In this document: positions 7,000 through 15,980 of the stretch, piece after piece
Layout: every line of letters begins with the position of its first letter
Position numbering within the stretch: the stretch's first letter is position 1
Source: an uncultured Eubacterium sp.
GTDB taxonomy: Bacteria > Bacillota > Clostridia > Lachnospirales > Lachnospiraceae
Length of the DNA stretch: 44,832 nucleotides
Assembly: GCA_910584595.1 (NCBI GenBank)
Contig: CAJUBQ010000036.1
Coordinates: forward strand, 1 to 44,832
Direction of reading: 5' to 3'
Made by a program: the position numbers and the translations under genes
Notes under the pieces: model-generated
The model's input: only the letters and a program-made list of their open reading frames with translations
What the model was told of the DNA's origin: nothing
Database searches by the model: none

Positions 7000-8274
7000 G
7001 TGATATTCATTACAGATTGTTACATTAAAAAGGATTTACAACCACAATATACTGGTGAAGAAATAGCAGTATTTTTAATTTTAAATTATTTGCAAGAAAA
7101 TAAACATGATGAATTATTTGTTTCTATTGATAATATTGGCTATTATCTTACTGGAAGATTTATTGATAGTCAAACTGATAAAAACCTTATTAGAAGTATT
7201 AAGAAAGGATTTGAGGGCTTAAAAAGAGAAGAAGATATTATTATATTGAATCAGAATCGAAATAATTATATTGTTGATGGAAAATCTTGTTACATAGATA
7301 TTAAAAAATATAATTTTATTGTTGTACAAATCGAAGAAATTCAAAAGATATTTTCCTCTTTAGGGGCATACGGATTTAACGTATTGCGTTTCTTCGTAAA
7401 TATAATTGGAACTATTAACAAAAACAGTAAATCATGGCACATGACACAAGATGATATGGTGCTTAATTGGAACTTTAGCAAAAATACAGTTAATGAATAT
7501 TTGTATAAGTTGGAAGAATTAGAACTTTTATATACATTCCGATCAAGAGCGAGGAGAACAGATAAACCTTATCACAGAGTTGGTAATGTATATGGAAGAT
7601 ATAAAGATAAAAATTTAATTATAAAAGAAGGAATGGAATATTTATCGACAATTCCTTACTATAAAACAAAGAGATATTCTATTGATAGAACATCTATAAA
7701 ACTTAGGTATAATCACTTCCTTAATAACTCCCCCAAATATAATGATATAAAAGAAGTGGAAAAATTAAAGAACGATTGCATTAAGTATAATGAATCATTT
7801 AAAACAAATCCAAATGATAATATTGATTATCTTGATTTGAGTGTGTTCAAAGAATATGGATTTGATATACCCATTTATGAAAGTAAAAAATCGAATAAAA
7901 ACAAAATTACTTCTGATGATGATTGGGGAGAACCTAATTCTATGGAAACTGAAGATAATAATTTCACAATAGAAGAAATACTTGATATGCCAATACAAAG
8001 CGATTTGATATTAGAAGATAAAACGTCTAATGTAAATGCTTTCCCTATGAATCCATTAAAAACAATTACTATTAAAAAGAAATTACAAAACAGAGAAATA
8101 CCTTTAGATTTAAAGATTCAACAATATGCAGATGATTTGTATGAGCAGCATGGTTATGGTACTGAATGTGAAAAATCTATATTTATAGTGGAACTTGCAG
8201 AGAAATTTCCTGGACTTGAAGATTACGAGAAATATTATGACAATGCAAAAAAGTTACATGATTTGAGCGTGTAA
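7000..8274 (+). CDS. Putative replication initiator with winged-helix domains
   Basis: About 424 residues. The N-terminal part (YTGEEIAVFLILNYLQENKHDELFVSI...) and a second block (SWHMTQDDMVLNWNFSKNTV...YLYKLEELELLYTF) have the pattern of two winged-helix units, followed by NVYGRYKD, a phrase seen in DnaD- and RepA-like plasmid replication proteins. The C-terminal third is acidic and linker-like with a final helical segment. The repeats directly upstream support a replication role. The only standard start, GTG 7000, lies inside the Shine-Dalgarno sequence AGGAAGGAGTGA. An ATT at 7009 sits at ideal spacing and may be the true start. Confidence 0.55.
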   Translation: MIFITDCYIKKDLQPQYTGEEIAVFLILNYLQENKHDELFVSIDNIGYYLTGRFIDSQTDKNLIRSIKKGFEGLKREEDIIILNQNRNNYIVDGKSCYIDIKKYNFIVVQIEEIQKIFSSLGAYGFNVLRFFVNIIGTINKNSKSWHMTQDDMVLNWNFSKNTVNEYLYKLEELELLYTFRSRARRTDKPYHRVGNVYGRYKDKNLIIKEGMEYLSTIPYYKTKRYSIDRTSIKLRYNHFLNNSPKYNDIKEVEKLKNDCIKYNESFKTNPNDNIDYLDLSVFKEYGFDIPIYESKKSNKNKITSDDDWGEPNSMETEDNNFTIEEILDMPIQSDLILEDKTSNVNAFPMNPLKTITIKKKLQNREIPLDLKIQQYADDLYEQHGYGTECEKSIFIVELAEKFPGLEDYEKYYDNAKKLHDLSV

Positions 8275-8305
8275 ATACAGAAAATAAAGAAGGAGAAAAA
8301 GAATA

Positions 8306-8737
8306 ATGTTTAAATATGTATATGAAGTAGCACCTATTGATTTTATGGATGGAACAATATCAATTGAAAATTATATTGATAGTATTATATCTGATTTATC
8401 ATTGTATAAAGATGATTTGCTTGAAAATGTTTATGATGATGACGGGAATAACCTTTGTATGAATCATTTTGATAATAATTGTTTTCTGGACAGTGAACAC
8501 GCTTTTTGCAAATTACAGAAAGTTGGCAGAGATGTAGAAAATATTTGTGAGTATTTTAACAGAAAGAAAATGAAAATAAACAGAAAACACATTAGGATAT
8601 TTTCATCTCCGACAGAAACTTATTGTACAGTTTCTTACATGATACAAACAAATGATAATGGAATCACTTATATTTTCTCTGATTTGTACTTTCCATTTTT
8701 GAATAAGAAAGATAATAGTGTTGAGAAATTTGAATGA
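8306..8737 (+). CDS. Protein of unknown function (143 residues)
   Basis: A clear ribosome site (GAAGGAGAAAAAGAATA then ATG). The protein is acidic, with Asp/Asn-rich stretches (NVYDDDGNNLCMNHFDNNCF) and several Cys and His residues in the first two-thirds, which could bind metal but match no pattern I know. It lies between the replication-like gene and the ParB-like gene, all in the same direction and closely spaced. Confidence 0.6.
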   Translation: MFKYVYEVAPIDFMDGTISIENYIDSIISDLSLYKDDLLENVYDDDGNNLCMNHFDNNCFLDSEHAFCKLQKVGRDVENICEYFNRKKMKINRKHIRIFSSPTETYCTVSYMIQTNDNGITYIFSDLYFPFLNKKDNSVEKFE

Positions 8738-8755
8738 GTAAAGGAGAATTACTAA

Positions 8756-9085
8756 ATGATTAAAATAAAGAAATTACATCGTGTATATGGTTATACTGAA
8801 TTATGGGACAAGAAGAAAATTGATTTCCTGCATGGAATATGGTGTACAGATAATTTTGAATGTAGAAATATGAGTATGAAAGATGCTTTCAAAAACAGCA
8901 GATGCATAAGCGGGCGTATTATAGACGAAAGCATAAAAAACTATTTAATATTCACGTTCTTTGACAAAGTGAATTATCCCGTTGATAAGGATACATTTAT
9001 AGAAATATCATATGAGAATTTGTTGGAGTGGTGTGAGGAAGTTGAAATGGTCTGTTGCGTTGGAAATAATGAAGAAAAAATGTGA
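8756..9085 (+). CDS. Protein of unknown function (109 residues)
   Basis: A site TAAAGGAG precedes ATG 8756, only 18 bases after the previous stop. The sequence starts basic (MIKIKKLHRVYGYTELWDKKK) and has five cysteines, including a CC pair near the acidic C-terminus (CEEVEMVCCVGNNEEKM). No domain recognised. The tight spacing suggests co-transcription with the ParB-like gene downstream. Confidence 0.6.
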   Translation: MIKIKKLHRVYGYTELWDKKKIDFLHGIWCTDNFECRNMSMKDAFKNSRCISGRIIDESIKNYLIFTFFDKVNYPVDKDTFIEISYENLLEWCEEVEMVCCVGNNEEKM

Positions 9086-9099
9086 GAGGAAAGTAATGT

Positions 9100-10335
9100 A
9101 TGACAATAGATTTTAAAAAGATTCAGATTGATGAAGAGTTAGAAGAATTGCTGCCAAAATTATCAGAAGACGATTCCAATTCATTAACACAATCGTTGTT
9201 ATACAATGGATTTGACCAGAAATTTGGAAGGATTAAGGTGTGGTTTCCAGAAAATAACGATGGTACAGGATACATAGTTGACGGACATAACCGCTATAAG
9301 ACATGCAGAAAAAACAACATTGAATTATCAGATTATTGTTTTGAGCCTGTATATTTTGATTCAAAGGAAGATGTTATTAAGTGGATGCTTGAGAACCAGC
9401 TTGCAAGGCGAAATCTGTCTTCCGCTCAAAGAATTTCAGTTGCAGAAAAATACAGATCAGTTTATGAGAAACAGGCAAAACAAAGGCAGTCTGAATATCA
9501 TGGAAATCAGTATGAAAAGAAAAGTGAAGTTCCACAAAATTTTGGGGAAGTCCAAAATAGAAAAAAGCAGGATAATGAGACAAATGCAAAACTTGCTAAA
9601 ATGGCCAATGTAAATCGTGAAACGTATAGACAGACAAAACATGTTTTGGATTCAGATAACGAAGATTTGAAGCAGCGTGTTTTGTCAGGAAAGACTTCTA
9701 TTAGTGCAGGATACAAGGAACTTAGAAAAAGTATAAATGAAAATGCTGTACCAGAGAAAGAAGAACATAATACACCAGAACAAAGAATTATCGAAACAGA
9801 TAGACGCATGAGTGAGATTGACAGGGAAATAGCTGATCTCAAAAATGAAAGAGAAAATTTAATTCGTAAGCGCAGCATGATATTTGAATCGCTGGATATT
9901 GAATGTGAATTGAAATATGAGTTTTTCATTTCAGATGATAATTATTTGGGGTTAGGTGTGATTATCAGGGAATGCAGATTTTATATTGAAACAGATGGCA
10001 ATAAACAGATATTTGTTGAGTGCGGGGTTTATCCGAGCGAATGTCCAGATATATTCTATATTAATAAAATTCCAGAAAGATATAAGAATGATTTTCTTAT
10101 GTTATGGAAGAAAGCCTATAAGGAAGATGCTGAATATACAAGGAAAGAATCAGAAAAAAAGAATGAGGAATTTAAAAGAAAACATAGAGAAGCAGTTATG
10201 AATGACATCAACAAGTGCAGTAATTTTTATAAACAATGTTACCGTACCCTGGCTAAATGTATACATCCTGATACTGGCGGGAGTGTGGAAGCTATGCAAT
10301 GTTTGAACCAGTTGAAAGTTATGTGGGATGTGTAA
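9100..10335 (+). CDS. ParB-like protein with a C-terminal J-domain-like segment
   Basis: 411 residues. The N-terminal ParB/sulfiredoxin-type domain includes DGHNR (61-65), in place of the usual GERR-type motif, then ENQLARRNLSSAQR, the ParB helix region. An HTH-like middle follows (LAKMANVNRETYRQ). A coiled coil, REIADLKNERENLIRKRSM, links to a second globular part. The last 35 residues (CYRTLAKCIHPDTGGSVEAM...) look like the core of a DnaJ J-domain, with HPD at about 389-391 and the usual flanking helices. ParB proteins bind centromere-like sites; a J-domain recruits DnaK/Hsp70. The combined role, perhaps chaperone-aided replication or partition, is inferred. Confidence 0.75.
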   Translation: MTIDFKKIQIDEELEELLPKLSEDDSNSLTQSLLYNGFDQKFGRIKVWFPENNDGTGYIVDGHNRYKTCRKNNIELSDYCFEPVYFDSKEDVIKWMLENQLARRNLSSAQRISVAEKYRSVYEKQAKQRQSEYHGNQYEKKSEVPQNFGEVQNRKKQDNETNAKLAKMANVNRETYRQTKHVLDSDNEDLKQRVLSGKTSISAGYKELRKSINENAVPEKEEHNTPEQRIIETDRRMSEIDREIADLKNERENLIRKRSMIFESLDIECELKYEFFISDDNYLGLGVIIRECRFYIETDGNKQIFVECGVYPSECPDIFYINKIPERYKNDFLMLWKKAYKEDAEYTRKESEKKNEEFKRKHREAVMNDINKCSNFYKQCYRTLAKCIHPDTGGSVEAMQCLNQLKVMWDV

Positions 10336-10356
10336 CTGGTTTTAGAGAAGTACATA

Positions 10357-10382
10357 ATGGGGTAGTGAAATACTATCCCCAT
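10357..10382 (+). terminator. Hairpin after the ParB-like gene
   Basis: ATGGGGTAGT (10357-10366) pairs with ACTATCCCCAT (10372-10382) with one bulged base and a 5-base loop. No T-run follows, so termination is not certain; it may instead protect the 3' end of the mRNA. Confidence 0.4.
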
Positions 10383-10418
10383 AGAGATAATATTTTGAAT
10401 AAAGAAAGGAATTATTGA

Positions 10419-10475
10419 ATGGCAGAAATAGAAGTCAAAATTGAAATTGTAAAAGGGGAGGGCATAATCAATTAA
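10419..10475 (+). CDS. 18-residue upstream frame (leader peptide or split gene start)
   Basis: ATG 10419 with AAAGGA upstream encodes MAEIEVKIEIVKGEGIIN and stops at TAA 10473-10475. The stop overlaps the beginning of the next open frame (AATTAAC). It is either a leader peptide coupled to that frame, or the true start of the next gene separated from it by a one-base frameshift. Confidence 0.35.
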   Translation: MAEIEVKIEIVKGEGIIN

Positions 10476-10716
10476 CCAGACAAAAATTAAGTATATAACC
10501 ATAGCAGACAAAATTTACAAGATCACAGATATTAATTTTCTTAACCTTACAATTGATGCATATGAAACAGATATGACCATTAATGAAATTCCAGAATCAG
10601 AAATTTTTATGCTTCATGAACTGGGTGAATTTAAAATAAAGCTGTATAATCAGAAAAGTAAAACAGAAATTATTGTTTATGAGGAATGGCTGAGGAATTA
10701 TGGGCAATATGTATAA
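10471..10716 (+). CDS. Small protein of unknown function with no standard start codon
   Basis: An 81-residue frame closed by TAA 10714-10716: INQTKIKYITIADKIYKITD..., rich in beta-strand patterns and ending NYGQYV. No ATG, GTG or TTG lies near its 5' end. An ATT at 10471 is 8 bases after AGGGGAGGG, which is normal start spacing. Alternatively it continues the 18-residue frame above through a one-base indel. The first ATG, at about 10574, would remove 34 residues and has no site. Confidence 0.45.
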   Translation: MNQTKIKYITIADKIYKITDINFLNLTIDAYETDMTINEIPESEIFMLHELGEFKIKLYNQKSKTEIIVYEEWLRNYGQYV

Positions 10717-11086
10717 ATTGTTGGGGTATGTCCGTTTTTTGCACATACCTAATCTGCCATGAAATGACTCTTTCAATAGGCATACAATAGAGTGAAAATA
10801 TGGCTGTATAAGGTGTTGTTTAGGCTTATATGCAGTTTTATAATGAAAGGCAATTTATATAGGGTGAGTGCATTTGGACGCTTATATGGCGTGTGAGAGA
10901 GGATTTGGTGCATATGTGGGGATATGGACATTCTATCGTTATCAGTATAGAAAAACCACTCGTAAATTTTGTACGAATGATAATAGAGTGAAAGAACGCT
11001 GATTATTGAAATATAAGATTGTAAATGAAGAGTCTGGAATAGTTTCATGCGATTCGTTACTAAGTGAGATTTGGAGGAGTAATTTT
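10717..11086. other. 370-bp non-coding region before the helicase gene
   Basis: No convincing gene. It contains GGTATGT...ACATACC (about 10,733-10,749) as a small hairpin and a 12-bp direct repeat AATAGAGTGAAA near 10,786 and 10,982. It ends with a strong site (TTGGAGGAG) for the helicase gene. It may hold a promoter, but none matches well enough to call. Confidence 0.4.
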
Positions 11087-13147
11087 ATGTTGGATTTATT
11101 AGAACATAATCAATTGGCATATGAAAAGATAAAAGCAGCAATTTCAGATAACAAAAAGAAACTTTCCATATCCCATGCAACTGGAACGGGGAAGAGTTAT
11201 CTTATTGGTAAATTATTTGAAGATTATAACGATAAAAAGAAACTTGTTTTAGTTCCGTCTGTATATATAAAAGAACAGATGCAGAAGATTTTCAATAAAT
11301 ATAATATTGCAAATGCGGATGTAATGCTTTATCAGAAACTAATCAAACTGGAAGATAAAGAAATTTTTGATATGGACTATGAAGTGATTGCACTTGATGA
11401 ATTTCATCATGACACATCTAAGGTATGGGGAAGCAAGGTTAAAATACTGATAGAATCACATGCAGATTCAATTATTTTTGGCACAACCGCTACACCTGTT
11501 AGATCAGATGGCATAAATGCGCTTGATGAATTATTTGAGGGAAACTGTGTAAGCGAACTGCCGTTATCAATGGCTATTGCAAAGAAAGTCGTTCCTCTTC
11601 CAGTGTACGTGAGTGCTTTATATTCTTTGGATGAAGAATTGGAGAATTTGAGAGAAAAAGTTAAAAATGCTACAAACACGGAGGAAGAAAAGAAAGAATT
11701 ATATAATAAGATTGATTCTATGCGAAAACAGATAGATAAAAGCTATGGTATGCCTATTATTCTGAATAAACATATCAGGGATAAGGAAGGGAAGTATCTT
11801 GTATTCTGTAAGAATAAAAAGCATCTGGCAGAGATTAAGGATACTGTAATTGAGTGGTTTAAAATTGCTGGATTTAAGGATATTCATTCATATGTTGTAC
11901 ATTCCTCATATGAGGGGAAAGACAAGGAATACAAGGCGTTTTGTGGTGATACAGGCCATAATTTGAAGCTGCTGTTTTGTGTAAATATGCTGAATGAAGG
12001 ATTGCATCTGAGTGATATTTCTGGCGTGTTATTGTTACGTCCTACGTGTAGTAATATTATCTGGCATCAGCAGATTGGAAGATGCATTGAATCCAATAAT
12101 TCTAAGAATCCTGTAGTCATAGATGCAGTTAATAATTTTAATGCAGTTCAACAGGGAATGGGGTTATTGCAAGAAATTGAAGAAGCTGTTGCAAAAGAAA
12201 GTGGTAACAGGGGTAGTGGTGATTCTTGTTTGAGTGATATTGATACATTTTTTGTGATAGAATACGTGCAGAATGTGCAGGAAATGTTTGGACAGATTGA
12301 GGGGAGATTACAAGACTCGTGGGATTTGTGGATTAGAGCATTAGAGCAATATAAAGAGAGGGAAGGAGATTGCTTAGTACCAAGTAATCATGTTGAAATT
12401 TTGGAGGGTGGAACAAAATTAAAATTGGGGAATTGGGTTTTAAATATGCGGCAGGCAAGAAACGGGACTGGTAAATCTTTACTGACATTGGAAAGAATAA
12501 AACGATTAGAAGAATTGGGATTTGTATGGAAATTTGAAAAGGAATGTATGTTTGATAAATTTTTCAGATATGTTTTGCTATATAAGAAAAAGTATGGACA
12601 TACAAACATAAAGAAAAATGATGAAATTGATGGATATAATATAGGAACGATGTTCAATGCGCTGTTTCAGGAATATAAAAAAGGTAGATTAAATGATGAA
12701 CAGGTAAATGAATTAAAGGTCATTGGCATTGATGTGACAAAAAGTAAGTATAAAAAACAATTTCAAAAAAAAATGGATTTGGCACGAGAAGCAGTTGATA
12801 AAGGCATGATTATTAGTTATCAAAATAATGTATATAAGGGTATTGACTTGTATAATTGGCATATAAAAAATAAACTGAAGTTTACGGATGAAGAATTAAT
12901 AGTAATGAATAGGCTTATACCAAATAGACATACTAGAAAAGTTGCAATCATCAATATAAAAAATGGAGATATTAATATATATCATTCAATGGCAGAAGCA
13001 GGAAGAGCATTATGTAATGAATATTGCGTTGTTGATAGTAATAAACAGGGAGTAAATGCAATATGTAACCGTCTTTCTGGGAAAAGAAGGAATCCCATCT
13101 TTAAAAATCAATTCCGTTTTGAATATGTAGATGATAAAACCATATAA
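11087..13147 (+). CDS. DExH superfamily 2 helicase with helicase-associated and NUMOD-like domains
   Basis: About 686 residues from ATG 11087 (TTGGAGGAG at good spacing). Visible motifs: Walker A ATGTGKS (31-37), DEFH (104-107), GTTATP (132-137) and motif VI QQIGRC (from about 328), the set of an SF2 DNA helicase or restriction-type ATPase. Residues about 405-545 contain two helicase-associated (HA) repeats (DSWDLWIRALEQYKEREGD..., FRYVLLYKKKYGHTNIK). The last 60 residues (IYHSMAEAGRALCNE...AICNRLSGKRR) resemble the NUMOD1-type DNA-binding module usually attached to homing endonucleases. Its position just before the polymerase-like gene suggests work in element replication or transcription. 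Confidence 0.85.
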   Translation: MLDLLEHNQLAYEKIKAAISDNKKKLSISHATGTGKSYLIGKLFEDYNDKKKLVLVPSVYIKEQMQKIFNKYNIANADVMLYQKLIKLEDKEIFDMDYEVIALDEFHHDTSKVWGSKVKILIESHADSIIFGTTATPVRSDGINALDELFEGNCVSELPLSMAIAKKVVPLPVYVSALYSLDEELENLREKVKNATNTEEEKKELYNKIDSMRKQIDKSYGMPIILNKHIRDKEGKYLVFCKNKKHLAEIKDTVIEWFKIAGFKDIHSYVVHSSYEGKDKEYKAFCGDTGHNLKLLFCVNMLNEGLHLSDISGVLLLRPTCSNIIWHQQIGRCIESNNSKNPVVIDAVNNFNAVQQGMGLLQEIEEAVAKESGNRGSGDSCLSDIDTFFVIEYVQNVQEMFGQIEGRLQDSWDLWIRALEQYKEREGDCLVPSNHVEILEGGTKLKLGNWVLNMRQARNGTGKSLLTLERIKRLEELGFVWKFEKECMFDKFFRYVLLYKKKYGHTNIKKNDEIDGYNIGTMFNALFQEYKKGRLNDEQVNELKVIGIDVTKSKYKKQFQKKMDLAREAVDKGMIISYQNNVYKGIDLYNWHIKNKLKFTDEELIVMNRLIPNRHTRKVAIINIKNGDINIYHSMAEAGRALCNEYCVVDSNKQGVNAICNRLSGKRRNPIFKNQFRFEYVDDKTI

Positions 13148-13225
13148 CAAATTGGTTTAAGAATAAAATCGTTTACGGATAAAATTAAAGAAATTATTTT
13201 ATATGATTTAGTGGAGGAATCGTTA

Positions 13226-15976
13226 TTGAATAATAAACAAGAGCAAAAAAGTAAAAAATCAATCAAAATAAAAAGCATACAGGCAAACAGTCTGTATACT
13301 GTAAATAATTATGTCGAGGATAAAAATAAAACAGATAATAAAAAACCATATCTTGACGTGGGAGAAGCAGTCATAAACAACAGCCTTTTTTCAAAATATA
13401 TGCTGCATCATGCAGTAGCCGTTAATAAAAAAGGAAGAAGTAAAGATTTTATTGTAATGAAGTTTGATTACGGCATCAGGAACGGCATGTCTGCAAAGGA
13501 ATTAAGGGAATATTATTATGAGAATGGTGCAGATGTTGTATGGAATACATATGAAGAATCCATACATTATAAAATGCTTATGCGCAGTACTGGCAAAGCC
13601 AAAGAAGGCGACTGTATCTTTATCCGTGAAAATCTGTATGACACTGCATTGAAATATATTACGATGGATTTATGGGACAGGATGCCGTATGAAAATGCGG
13701 ATATAGTAGGGATGTCAGCATATGCTCCATTAGTTACAGCAACAGCCATTGACTATATAACAATCCCAATGGAGAATATTTTTATTGTAAAAGATGAGGA
13801 TGTATATGCCCTGGTTAACGCTGTTTCTGTAAAAACACATAATGTCCCATATGAGAAAAAGGTTATTGACTGGGAAGAAACAGAAAAGATTATAAATGAA
13901 TATAACCTTACTTTTTATAAGAAGAAACGAAGAGACAACGCAAAGCTGAAATACATAAAAAAATCGAAAAAAGCATTAATGGATAATGGTATATCAGATT
14001 ACTTTGAAAAGGTAAAAATTTATTATAAACGGGAATGCTATGTGGACAGGCCGACAGAAAAAGCAAGAGTTAAGAATACTTTGTGGGATGGCATGGGCCT
14101 GATTGATGAATCCATTTTTCCTGAAAATATGGAAGGTTTTATTTACTGCAGGAGCCATTTTTTTAAGTCGTGTTTATTCAGAGGGAATATACAGGAGTAT
14201 TTCAAGGATTATTACGGGGATGCATATGAGACAGCGGCAGTAACTGATATGTTTGGAAATGGATTTCCCGTAAAGGATATTAAGGTAATCATTACAGAAA
14301 ATTTAATCAAATGGATAAAGTTCTATAACATCATGGGTGGAAGTGAAAAAAGTGCATATGCATATTATAAACGTTTTATGAAAAAGCATAATGAAGAATT
14401 TGAAATTGTAAAGACTGCGCATGGAAGCAAATACGGAGACCTACAAAGAAGCTCGTATCAAATTAATAACAGTTTTCCATGTACAGATAGGAATAAATTA
14501 GAGAATATTGCAAGGATAAGTTTTGAGTATTGTAATCTGCTTAAAATAAGCCATAAAGCATTTATAAAACATTTAAAAGTAGATGCTTCACAACGTTACA
14601 GTATCAGCAATGTACTTATTGCACTTGATGAATGGAATGAGAAATTTAAATACACTGACTATTTTAAGAAAAAAAGAAACAGGATCATAAGCAGATTTAA
14701 AAATGAGCGTTTAAAGCTGGGGAAACTGCTTCAATATGGCGACAATCTTACTATTTGTGGAAATCCTGTTGCGCTTCTGATGAAAGTTACGGGACAGAAT
14801 TTTCTTGAAGAACCGTGTTTTAAGCGGATTGGCAACGGGATTCAGTGTTATACTGCAAGATTCAGGGATGGAGAAAGGCTGGCGGGGTTCAGATCTCCGC
14901 ATAATGCTCCAAACAATATAATACATCTGATAAATATATACCCGGAAGAGATTCAAAGGTATTTCCCAAAACTGGGAAATAATGTTGTCATAATTAATGG
15001 GATTGGCACAGATGTACAAAGCCGTCTGAATGGACAGGATCTGGATACGGACTCAGTTTATACAACTAACCAGCCTGATATTGTGGATATTGCAGAATAC
15101 GCTTATTTAAACTATCCGACTATTATTAATGGGATAGAGTTAGCGGGAAGCAGTGAATATAGAAAAGATATGCCGTCTTATGCAGAAATGGACAGTAAGA
15201 TTTCATCCTCCCAGTATGCAATAGGGGAAGCGAGCAATATTGCGCAACTGGCATTAAGTTATTATTATGATGACGGAGGAGTAAATAAAGAATTGGAAGA
15301 CGTATTTATCATATGTTCTGTTCTGGCGCAGGCTGCCATAGATTCTGCGAAACGTATTTATGATATCAATGTAAACAGTGAATTATCAAGACTCAACACA
15401 TTGCCATGTATGCAACCAAAAGACGGCAGAAAATATCCTCTGTTTTATGCAAAAGTGCAGGAACAGAAAAGTACAGGCAAAAAGAAGAAAGAAATTAAGG
15501 AAATTGAAATCAGGAAATTTAATTGTGCTATGGAAATGTTGGCTGATATTATAGAGGAAAATGTCATTGATCTGAGAAAGCATAAAGAGCTGATATCCGT
15601 TACCTATAGTCTGAATATGGTTTTTCAGTATAAAGCTGAGAGGGTACGAGACAGTAAGCAGTATAAAAAGGTGATTTCTATTGTAAAGGAATATGACAGG
15701 GAAGTGGACAGGCTGGATAAAAATAATGATGAGTATACAAATAACGTGTGCAATCTGTTTGATAACTGTATGATAAAACTCAGGAATCTTACTATAAACA
15801 GGAGTACAATGTCTTCGCTAATAGCATATGCTTTTACTCAAAATGGAGACATACAAGACAGGCTTTTGACTGTATTATATGATAAAGATCAGAAAAAGTT
15901 TTTAGAGTGTTTCAAAAAAACAGCAAAAAGTTCCGCAAAAAGTTCTGGAAGCCCTGATATTACTTATGTTTCATAA
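13226..15976 (+). CDS. Putative single-subunit RNA polymerase of the two-barrel (YonO/RdRP-like) superfamily
   Basis: 916 residues from TTG 13226, placed 8 bases after GGAGG. The key region is GFRSPHNAPNN (R556 onward), a hydrophobic strand NVVIINGIGTDVQSR, then NGQDLDTDSVY with acidic residues D605, D607 and D609. This order (R-x-P-H, about 45 residues, then DxDxD) is that of the catalytic double-psi barrel in RNA-silencing RdRPs (DLDGD), phage SPbeta YonO and crAss-like phage polymerases (DFDID). Upstream, ICGNPVALL precedes the barrel; downstream, SSSQYAIGEASNIAQLA forms a conserved-looking helix. The three Asp would hold catalytic Mg2+. It lies directly before a hairpin array and the tail gene, which it may transcribe. 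Template type is unknown. Confidence 0.65.
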   Translation: MNNKQEQKSKKSIKIKSIQANSLYTVNNYVEDKNKTDNKKPYLDVGEAVINNSLFSKYMLHHAVAVNKKGRSKDFIVMKFDYGIRNGMSAKELREYYYENGADVVWNTYEESIHYKMLMRSTGKAKEGDCIFIRENLYDTALKYITMDLWDRMPYENADIVGMSAYAPLVTATAIDYITIPMENIFIVKDEDVYALVNAVSVKTHNVPYEKKVIDWEETEKIINEYNLTFYKKKRRDNAKLKYIKKSKKALMDNGISDYFEKVKIYYKRECYVDRPTEKARVKNTLWDGMGLIDESIFPENMEGFIYCRSHFFKSCLFRGNIQEYFKDYYGDAYETAAVTDMFGNGFPVKDIKVIITENLIKWIKFYNIMGGSEKSAYAYYKRFMKKHNEEFEIVKTAHGSKYGDLQRSSYQINNSFPCTDRNKLENIARISFEYCNLLKISHKAFIKHLKVDASQRYSISNVLIALDEWNEKFKYTDYFKKKRNRIISRFKNERLKLGKLLQYGDNLTICGNPVALLMKVTGQNFLEEPCFKRIGNGIQCYTARFRDGERLAGFRSPHNAPNNIIHLINIYPEEIQRYFPKLGNNVVIINGIGTDVQSRLNGQDLDTDSVYTTNQPDIVDIAEYAYLNYPTIINGIELAGSSEYRKDMPSYAEMDSKISSSQYAIGEASNIAQLALSYYYDDGGVNKELEDVFIICSVLAQAAIDSAKRIYDINVNSELSRLNTLPCMQPKDGRKYPLFYAKVQEQKSTGKKKKEIKEIEIRKFNCAMEMLADIIEENVIDLRKHKELISVTYSLNMVFQYKAERVRDSKQYKKVISIVKEYDREVDRLDKNNDEYTNNVCNLFDNCMIKLRNLTINRSTMSSLIAYAFTQNGDIQDRLLTVLYDKDQKKFLECFKKTAKSSAKSSGSPDITYVS

Positions 15977-15980
15977 TTCC

